A DNA stretch of 64,000 nt. Source: Bog-756 sp963699345 (GTDB lineage: Bacteria; Actinomycetota; Acidimicrobiia; Acidimicrobiales; RAAP-2). The notes under the pieces are model-generated. The model ran no database searches. It worked only from the letters and a program-made list of their open reading frames with translations, and was not told the origin of the DNA. The DNA lies in contig CAVOTL010000005.1 of the NCBI GenBank assembly GCA_963699345.1, positions 1,736,001 through 1,800,000 on the forward strand. The letters are read 5' to 3'. Positions 58,046 through 64,000 of this stretch are shown piece by piece (within the stretch, counting starts at the first letter, position 1; each line of letters opens with the position of its first letter). A program made the position numbers and the translations under genes.

Positions 58046-59995
58046 TCAGATGTCGAGGAAACGGACGTCCTTGGCGTTGGTCTGGATGAAATTGCGTCGG
58101 AGCTCCACGTCCTCGCCCATCAGCACCGAGCACACCTCGTCGGCGATGGCCGCCTGCTCCACGGCCACCTGGAGCAGGGAGCGCTGGCCCGGATCCATCG
58201 TCGTGTCCTTCAACTCACCGAAGTCCATCTCCCCCAGTCCCTTCAGGCGCTGGAAGTCGGCCTTGTGGTTGGGGTGCTCGGCCAGGAACGCCGCCCGGGC
58301 GTTGTCGTCCTTGAGGTAGATCTTCTCCTTGCCCACCAGCGTCGAGTACAGCGGAGGCTGGGCCACGTAGACGAAACCGCCCTCGACGAGTGGTTTCATC
58401 TGACGGAAGAAGAACGTGAGCAGGAGCGTCCGGATGTGGGATCCGTCCACGTCGGCGTCGGCGAGGATGATCACCTTGTGGTAGCGGATCTTGGTGACGT
58501 CGAAGTCCTCGGCCAGCCCGGCGCCGATGGCCGAGATCAGGGCCTGGATCTCGGTGTTCTTCAACATCTTGTCGATGCGGGCGCGCTCGACGTTGAGGAT
58601 CTTGCCGCGGATGGGCAGGATGGCCTGGGTCTTCGGGTTACGCGTGTCCTTGGCCGAGCCGCCGGCGGAGTTCCCCTCGACGATGAACAGTTCGCTCTCC
58701 CGGGGCTCCTTCGAGGAACAGTCGACGAGCTTTCCCGGGAGGCCCGCGCCGTCCAGGGCCGACTTCCGGCGGGTGAGATCCCGGGCTGACCGGGCGGCGA
58801 CCCGGGCCCGGGCGGCCAGGAGGCCCTTCTGGATGATCTGGTTCGCCTCGCGGGGATTCTCCTCGAACCAGTCGGCCAACTTCTCGTTGGTGGCCCGCTC
58901 GACCAACGATCGGACGGGGACGTTGCCCAGCTTGCCCTTGGTCTGGCCCTCGAACTGGGGGTCCTGCAGCCGCACCGAGATGATGGCGGTGATGCCCTCG
59001 CGGATGTCCTCACCCAGGAGATTGTCGTCCTTCTCCTTGAGCACTCCCTTGGACCGGGCGTACTTGTTCGCCACGTTGGTGAGGGACTTCTTGAAGCCCT
59101 CTTCGTGCATGCCGCCGTCGATGGTCGAGATGCCGTTGGCGAAGGAGTGGATGCTCTCGTAGAAGCCGGCGTTCCACTGCAACGCGATGTCGACCTCCAT
59201 CGTCTCTTCCTTCTGCTCGAAGTAGCAGACCTTGCGGAAGAGCGCCTCCTTCGAGGCGTTGAGGTGCTTCACGTAGTCGACGATGCCGTCCTTGTAGCGG
59301 AAGGTCTGGGGTGGCTTGGCGTCGGGGCGCTGGTCTTCGAAGTGGATCTCCAGGCCCTTGTTCAAGAACGCCATGACCTGGAGCCGCTCGACCACGGTCT
59401 GGGCCCGGAACTCGATCTCCTCGAAGATGCTGGGGTCGGGCCAGAACGAGACGGTGGTGCCGGTCCGGCCCCGCGGCGCCTTGCCGGTCACCGCCAACTT
59501 CCCCTGGGGCTTGCCCCCGTCGGCGAACTCGATCACGTGGTGGTCGCCGTCGCGGTCGATCTCGAGCACCAGCCGCGTCGAAAGGGCGTTGACCACCGAG
59601 CTGCCCACACCGTGGAGCCCGCCGGACACCTTGTAGCCGCCGCCCTCCCCGAACTTGCCGCCGGCGTGGAGGACGGTGTACACGACTTCGGCCGCCGTCT
59701 TGTCCTTGTACTTCGGATGGATGCCGGTCGGGATGCCGCGCCCGTTGTCCGCCACCCGCACCCCGCCGTCGGGCAGGAGGGTGACCTCGATGCGGTCACA
59801 GTGGCCGGCCATCGCCTCGTCCACGGCGTTGTCCACGATCTCCCACACCAGGTGGTGGAGGCCGGTCGGGCCGGTGGACCCGATGTACATGCCGGGCCGC
59901 TTGCGGACCGGGTCGAGACCTTCCAGGACGGTGATGTCGCCCGCTTCGTACGTGGGTTCCCCCACGGTCGGTACCTTCTCCGTCTTCAGCGCCAC
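58046..59995 (-). CDS. gyrB: DNA gyrase subunit B
   Basis: 649 residues from a GTG at 59995. The GHKL ATPase has EIVDNAVDEAMAG and the GTTVSFWPDP region; the TOPRIM domain has FIVEGNSAGGS and DADVDGSHI. In most gyrases the first reads EGDSAGG: codon AAC (58670–58672) gives Asn where Asp is usual, the position of E. coli D426. The metal-binding Glu and Asp residues are kept, so it should be active. An upstream frame is open, but GTG 59995 leads straight into the conserved start. The 169-base gap upstream shows no clear signal. Confidence 0.97.
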   Translation of the reverse strand: MALKTEKVPTVGEPTYEAGDITVLEGLDPVRKRPGMYIGSTGPTGLHHLVWEIVDNAVDEAMAGHCDRIEVTLLPDGGVRVADNGRGIPTGIHPKYKDKTAAEVVYTVLHAGGKFGEGGGYKVSGGLHGVGSSVVNALSTRLVLEIDRDGDHHVIEFADGGKPQGKLAVTGKAPRGRTGTTVSFWPDPSIFEEIEFRAQTVVERLQVMAFLNKGLEIHFEDQRPDAKPPQTFRYKDGIVDYVKHLNASKEALFRKVCYFEQKEETMEVDIALQWNAGFYESIHSFANGISTIDGGMHEEGFKKSLTNVANKYARSKGVLKEKDDNLLGEDIREGITAIISVRLQDPQFEGQTKGKLGNVPVRSLVERATNEKLADWFEENPREANQIIQKGLLAARARVAARSARDLTRRKSALDGAGLPGKLVDCSSKEPRESELFIVEGNSAGGSAKDTRNPKTQAILPIRGKILNVERARIDKMLKNTEIQALISAIGAGLAEDFDVTKIRYHKVIILADADVDGSHIRTLLLTFFFRQMKPLVEGGFVYVAQPPLYSTLVGKEKIYLKDDNARAAFLAEHPNHKADFQRLKGLGEMDFGELKDTTMDPGQRSLLQVAVEQAAIADEVCSVLMGEDVELRRNFIQTNAKDVRFLDI

Positions 59996-60164
59996 AGGCG
60001 CGCCCTTTCGCAGTGTCCTAGCAGGCGGGAACCGGTGCCCCGACGGGCTCCCGACGGCGCAGAACGCACCCGTCGGACCCTCGGGTCCTCCCCCGATTCC
60101 AATGACCCAGTGTAGCCGCCCGGTGTGTCGTCCCGGGCCGATGGTCGTCCGTTCCCGACCGGGG

Positions 60165-60485
60165 TCAGCGCTGCACCTTGACCTCCAGGCGTGCCGGTCG
60201 CTCCACCCCCGCATAGTCGGAAGCGCGGTCCAACAGGGTCTCCCCCAGTCGGCGTACCTGCGTGGCCCACGCGGGGTGATCCACGGTCACCACCAGGGCG
60301 GACGCGTCGATCCGGACCGGGTGGACGTGCTCCGCCATCGCCTCCCCGACGATCTCGGACCATCCGGAGAAGAGACGCCCGATTCCGTGGGCACCCTCCA
60401 GGCCCAGCTGTCGGGACAGGGCCTCGAGCGAGGTGTCGAGCGCCCGGGGCTCGGAGTACCGGCGGTGGGGGGGCTCGGGGCTCAT
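60165..60485 (-). CDS. DciA-like (DUF721) protein
   Basis: 106 residues. The KH-like DUF721 core is seen in LEALSRQLGLEGAHGIGRLFSGWSEIVGEAMAEHVHPVRIDASALVVTVDHPAWATQVRRL. DciA helps load the replicative helicase in bacteria without DnaC. It is the normal neighbour of recF in actinobacteria. It overlaps recF by four bases. Confidence 0.85.
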   Translation of the reverse strand: MSPEPPHRRYSEPRALDTSLEALSRQLGLEGAHGIGRLFSGWSEIVGEAMAEHVHPVRIDASALVVTVDHPAWATQVRRLGETLLDRASDYAGVERPARLEVKVQR

Positions 60486-61576
60486 CCTCCGGGACTCGTC
60501 GCTGTGACATGGCCGCCGTGCGCCATGACGTAGACCTTCGCGGCGGTCACCTCCGGGGGGGCCGGTTGAGCGGTCGTGAGGAGGGTCTGGCCGGGGGGCA
60601 GTCCGTCGAGCAGGGCTCGGGAGCGCTGAGGGTCGAGCTCGGAGAAGACGTCGTCCAACAGCAGCACGGGGGCCGTCCCCAGCCGGAGGGTGGCGAGTTC
60701 GTGGGCCGCCAGCTGCAGGGCGAGAGCCAACGAACGCTGCTCGCCCTGGGAGGCGTGGGTCCGGGAAGGCAGTCCCGAGAGCGTGAGCTCGAGTTCGTCC
60801 CGGTGCGGCCCTACGGTCGTCACCCCCCGCACGACATCCTGGTCACGGGTGGTGGACAGGGCGTCGAGCAGTGGACCGGCCCAGGACCGGCGGTAGGTGA
60901 GTCCGATCTCGGTGGGCTCGCCGGCCAGGCGGGTGTAGTGGCGGCCGACCATCGGCGCCAGGAGCGCCACCAGTTCCTCGCGAGCCTCGACGAGGCGCGT
61001 ACCGGCCTCGTCCAGGCGGGAATCCCACACGTCGAGGGTGACCGCGGCGTCGGCCGAAAGGGTGCGTCCCGCACCCCGTAGGAGTGCCGCCCGTTGGCGC
61101 AGGACCTTCTCCACGTCCTCGGCCGACCGGGCGGCCTTGGGATCCACGACGGCCAGGGTCTCGTCGAGGAATCGGCGCCGGTCAGCCGGACCGGCGCGCA
61201 CCACGCCGATGTCTTCCGGAGAGAACACCGTCACCCGAAGGGCCTCGTGCAGATCACTGCGACGGCGCACGATCTGGCGGTTCACCTGGGTCCGCGGTCG
61301 CCCGGCGGCCGTCACCTCGGCCTCGATCGTGAGGCTGCGGTCCCCCACCCGGGTCACGGCCCGCAGGATCGCCCGGTCGGTTCCCCGGCGGACCAGGGCC
61401 TCCTTGGGTGAACCCCGGAAGGACTGGAGGGTGGCCAGGTAGGCAGCCGCCTCCAGCAGGCTCGTCTTGCCGGCTCCGTTGCTTCCGGTGATCACGGTCG
61501 TCCCCTCCGGGTCGAGCTCGATGACCGTGTCGGCCAGGTTCCGGAAGTCCGTTACGGCCAGCGAGACGAGATACAC
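60482..61576 (-). CDS. recF: DNA replication and repair protein RecF
   Basis: 364 residues. Walker A is GSNGAGKTSLLEAA near the N-terminus, the signature region GEQRSLALALQLA, and Walker B LLLDDVFSELDPQRS near the C-terminus. RecF, with RecO and RecR, loads RecA at gaps. It lies 25 bases after dnaN and overlaps dciA by four bases. Confidence 0.95.
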   Translation of the reverse strand: MYLVSLAVTDFRNLADTVIELDPEGTTVITGSNGAGKTSLLEAAAYLATLQSFRGSPKEALVRRGTDRAILRAVTRVGDRSLTIEAEVTAAGRPRTQVNRQIVRRRSDLHEALRVTVFSPEDIGVVRAGPADRRRFLDETLAVVDPKAARSAEDVEKVLRQRAALLRGAGRTLSADAAVTLDVWDSRLDEAGTRLVEAREELVALLAPMVGRHYTRLAGEPTEIGLTYRRSWAGPLLDALSTTRDQDVVRGVTTVGPHRDELELTLSGLPSRTHASQGEQRSLALALQLAAHELATLRLGTAPVLLLDDVFSELDPQRSRALLDGLPPGQTLLTTAQPAPPEVTAAKVYVMAHGGHVTATSPGG

Positions 61577-61601
61577 GGGGGCTAACGGGGCGGGTCGGCG
61601 A

Positions 61602-62741
61602 TCAGGACACGCGCACGGGCATCAGGAGATACCGGAAGTCGGTCTCCTCCGCGGCCCGCACCGTGGCCGGCTTGGTGGCGTCCACCGTCTCGAGGAGAAC
61701 CTCGTCACCGGACACAGCCTCCACCCCGTCGATCAGATACGTCGGATTGAACGCGATCGTCAGGTCCTCCCCCTCGAAGTCGGCGTCCACCGTCTCACTG
61801 GCGTCGCCGACCTCCTGGGAGACCACCGTCAGGTCCACACCGCCGTGCCGCATCGACAGTCGTACGGGAGTCGTGTTGTCCCGGACCAGGAGGCGGACCC
61901 TGCGGAGCGCATCGAGCAGCGAGTCCTTCCCGACGTGCAGCCGGTTCGGGTACTCCGCCGGGATCAGCTGTCGGTAGTCGGGGTAGGTCCCGTCCAACAG
62001 ACGCGTGCTCACCTTCACCTCACCTGCGGTGAAGGTCACGTCGTGCTCACCGATCGAGAGCCCCACGACGGCGCCGTCACCGTCCGCCTCGGTGCTATCC
62101 GCCCTGGCTCCCGAACCGAGCACGGACAGGCGCTGCAGTTCCGCGAGCGCCCGGGCCGGGACGAGGATCTGGGACGTCCCCACGAATGCGTCGCTGCCCT
62201 GGATGTCCCGCAGGGCGAGACGGTAGGAGTCCGTCGCCACCATCCGGACCCCGCTGCCCTCCGGGGCGATGAGCACGCCGGTGAGGAGCGGACGGGCGTC
62301 ATCGCCCGATGCCGCCCGCACGACCTGGCGCAGGGCTCCGGCCAGGCCGGCGGCCGGCAGGAACGTCGCCGGTTCCGGCGGCTCGGGCAGCGTCGGGAAG
62401 TCCTCCACGGGGAACGTGCGCAGGCTGAACCGCGAGCGCGCCGCCCCGATCTCGACCTTCTCGCCCTCGGCCTCGATGGTGACGGCGCCCGGCTCGAGCG
62501 ACCGGACGATGTCGGCCAGGAGCTTGGCGGGGGCGACACACACCCCGTCGGAGATCCCGATGGCCTCGGTCGACACGTGCACCGTCAGATCGAGATCGGT
62601 GCCGATGACCGAGAGGTGGTTACCCACCGACTCGATGCGGACGCCACTCAGGACCATCTGTGCCGACGAACGGGTACCGACCGCTCTCCCGGCCGTCGCC
62701 AAGACCTCCACCAACGAGTCACGCTCGCATCGAAACTTCAC
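61602..62741 (-). CDS. dnaN: DNA polymerase III sliding clamp (beta subunit)
   Basis: 379 residues, three repeated clamp domains, starting MKFRCERDSLVEVLATAGRAV and ending with FRYLLMPVRVS, the conserved clamp end. It forms the ring that holds polymerase III on DNA. The frame is preceded by AAGGAC at close spacing to the ATG at 62741. The probable origin lies directly upstream. Confidence 0.96.
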   Translation of the reverse strand: MKFRCERDSLVEVLATAGRAVGTRSSAQMVLSGVRIESVGNHLSVIGTDLDLTVHVSTEAIGISDGVCVAPAKLLADIVRSLEPGAVTIEAEGEKVEIGAARSRFSLRTFPVEDFPTLPEPPEPATFLPAAGLAGALRQVVRAASGDDARPLLTGVLIAPEGSGVRMVATDSYRLALRDIQGSDAFVGTSQILVPARALAELQRLSVLGSGARADSTEADGDGAVVGLSIGEHDVTFTAGEVKVSTRLLDGTYPDYRQLIPAEYPNRLHVGKDSLLDALRRVRLLVRDNTTPVRLSMRHGGVDLTVVSQEVGDASETVDADFEGEDLTIAFNPTYLIDGVEAVSGDEVLLETVDATKPATVRAAEETDFRYLLMPVRVS

Positions 62742-63015
62742 GAAGAAGTCCTTTCTCGCTTTGCTTCTTAGTTAGTTAATTACAAATTGCTAGTGATGGT
62801 AGTAAGGGTTGTGGATTGGGGAGGAACAACCGTTTCCCCTGGTGGGAGGCGGTGTGGTTTTCCACCGTCCGTCCCCCGTCCGGACCCGGGTGAACCCACG
62901 GGATGTCCGAGTCGTGTCCTGTTATGGACAAGTTCACCGGAGTTCACAGAATTACCCCAGAGTACGCGGGTGTTATCCACAGGATGGGCACAAGCTCCGG
63001 ACGGACGGACCGGGG
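62742..63015. other. Probable chromosomal replication origin (oriC) between dnaN and dnaA
   Basis: 274 bases without a gene. It holds a perfect DnaA box TTATCCACA (62973–62981) and several weaker ones with two mismatches: CAATCCACA on the minus strand (62810–62818), and TTTTCCACC inside a GGTGTGG…CCACC inverted repeat (62851–62866). An AT-rich patch (about 62764–62790, TTCTTAGTTAGTTAATTAC) next to dnaN may be the unwinding element. Position between dnaA and dnaN is the actinobacterial norm. The dnaN promoter must also be here. Confidence 0.7.
62973..62981 (+). promoter_or_regulatory. DnaA box (TTATCCACA)
   Basis: An exact match to the E. coli consensus, the only perfect one found in the origin region; a degenerate TTATGGACA lies about 50 bases upstream of it. 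Confidence 0.75.
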
Positions 63016-64000
63016 TCACGAGCCGCTCTTGATGCGGACGATGAGGTCGGTGACCTGGTTGTAGATCTGCTGTCGTTCCTTCATGAGCCCCGCGATCTTC
63101 TCGACCGCGTGCATGACCGTGGAGTGGTCGCGGCCCCCGAACTCGCGCCCGATCGCCGGGTAGCTGAAGTCCGTGAGCTCCCGGAACACGTACATGCTCA
63201 CCTGGCGGGCCGTCACCAAAGGACGGCGGCGATTCGGCCCGCAGAGCTCCTCGACCGAGAACCCGAAAGATTCGGACGTCGCTTCCAGGATCACCTGAGG
63301 CGTGATCCGGCGCGGTTGATCGGCGGAGACGATGTCGGACAGGACCTCTTCGGCGAGCTCCCGGCTCATGGGTTGATGGTTGAGACTGGCGAAGGCGGTG
63401 ACCCGGATGAGGGCACCCTCGAGCTCGCGGATGTTCTCCTTGACGTGGGTGGCGATGAACTCGAGGACATCGTCGGGCACGAAGACGTGCTCGTGTTCCG
63501 CCTTGGTCTGGAGGATGGCCAGGCGGGTCTCGAGTTCGGGGGGCTGGACCTCGGTGATGAGGCCCGACAGGAAGCGGCTACGGAGCCGGTCCTCGAGGGT
63601 GGCGATCGACTTGGGCGGACGGTCCGAGGTGAGGACGATCTGCTTGGACGCCCCGTAGAGGGAGTTGAAGGTGTGGAAGAACTCCTCTTGGAGCGACTCC
63701 TTGCGCTCCATGAACTGGACGTCGTCGATGAGGAGGACGTCGCACTCGCGGTACCGGCGCTTGAACGCGGTCGTCGAACTGTGGCGGATGGCGTCCACGA
63801 ACTCGTTCATGTAGGTCTCGGTGGTCACGTAGCGCACGTTGCGCCCGCTGAAGTTCTCCAGGACGTAGTTCCCGATGGCGTGCAGCAGGTGCGTCTTGCC
63901 GAGGCCGGCGTCGCCGTAGATGAACAGGGGGTTGTACGACCGGGCGGGGGATTCGGCCACGGACTGGGCCGCGGCATGGGCGAACCGGTTCGACGAGGCG
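63016..64000 (-). CDS. dnaA: Chromosomal replication initiator DnaA, N-terminal part beyond window
   Basis: About 328 C-terminal residues are visible; the frame runs off the right edge. Walker A is GDAGLGKTHLLHAIGNY, Walker B LLIDDVQFM, sensor motif LTSDRPPKSI, and the DNA-binding domain IV has GGRDHSTVMHAVEKI, which binds DnaA boxes. The sequence before it, FAHAAAQSVAESPARSYNPLFIYG, is the normal start of the AAA+ domain. Confidence 0.97.
   Translation of the reverse strand, partial: ASSNRFAHAAAQSVAESPARSYNPLFIYGDAGLGKTHLLHAIGNYVLENFSGRNVRYVTTETYMNEFVDAIRHSSTTAFKRRYRECDVLLIDDVQFMERKESLQEEFFHTFNSLYGASKQIVLTSDRPPKSIATLEDRLRSRFLSGLITEVQPPELETRLAILQTKAEHEHVFVPDDVLEFIATHVKENIRELEGALIRVTAFASLNHQPMSRELAEEVLSDIVSADQPRRITPQVILEATSESFGFSVEELCGPNRRRPLVTARQVSMYVFRELTDFSYPAIGREFGGRDHSTVMHAVEKIAGLMKERQQIYNQVTDLIVRIKSGS

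Overview
The window is a 64 kb stretch of very GC-rich DNA (about 70% in the lines I counted) from an actinobacterial chromosome. Pointers are the order dnaA–dnaN–recF–dciA–gyrB–gyrA–tRNA-Ile, several F420-type enzymes (two luciferase-like oxidoreductases and an F420:NADP-type oxidoreductase), a maleylpyruvate-isomerase/mycothiol-type DinB protein, an LCP cell-wall ligase, an actinobacterial CtaG and a 63-residue membrane protein ahead of a split cytochrome b. A deep-branching class such as Acidimicrobiia is my best guess, but this is inference. The replication origin is at the right-hand end. No rRNA, CRISPR array, intact insertion sequence, integrase or prophage was seen, and no gap between genes exceeds 300 bases.

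Layout. 0–6.5 kb: the end of an EAL protein, a DinB-like protein, a catabolic-looking run (SDR, phosphotransferase, VOC, carboxymuconolactone decarboxylase), then a CoA-disulfide/persulfide reductase with a C-terminal rhodanese domain. The reductase is convergent with a CstR-like sulfur sensor, and both have CsoR-type palindromes upstream. 6.5–15.7 kb (mostly minus strand): a secreted IPT protein, a K+ channel flanked by two RCK modules, glucose-6-phosphate dehydrogenase, a DUF4118 protein and a large PAS–GGDEF–EAL protein that appears split by a -1 frame change. 15.7–23.1 kb: TetR/MFS operon with twin operators, SnoaL-like protein, F420-type reductase, PPP phosphatase, cytochrome P450, an HBHA/H1-like lysine-rich protein and an LLM oxidoreductase. 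23.2–31.6 kb: a UvrD-type helicase with HRDC end, a three-gene cytochrome b operon behind a DosR/DevR-like box, an amino-acid ABC importer and an unrecognised protein.

31.7–39.7 kb is probably a regulon for a quaternary or methylated amine: a sarcosine/dimethylglycine-dehydrogenase-like flavoprotein, a choline-kinase-like phosphotransferase, a GntR/HutC regulator, an APC permease and a Baeyer–Villiger-type monooxygenase. A GTCTAGAC palindrome, the classic HutC half-site arrangement, lies in the divergent control region and a one-mismatch copy lies upstream of the permease. 39.7–50.8 kb: LCP protein, pirin, RodZ-like protein, CtaG, a 2-hydroxyacid dehydrogenase plus ThDP decarboxylase pair, an ABC exporter whose ATPase carries a cyclic-nucleotide-binding domain, and a secreted G1 (glutamic) peptidase. 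50.9–52.7 kb: another LLM oxidoreductase and an unknown protein.

52.7–55.3 kb looks like a small tRNA-targeted insertion. An imperfect 17-bp copy of the tRNA-Ile T-arm/3' end stands 2.6 kb from the tRNA in direct orientation. It encloses an FkbM methyltransferase, a tandem dimeric-barrel protein and a shortened GNAT. 55.3–64 kb is the conserved origin block, all on the minus strand, with a probable oriC between dnaN and dnaA (which runs off the window). GyrB has Asn in the EGDSAGG motif at a position where Asn is linked to quinolone resistance in other bacteria.
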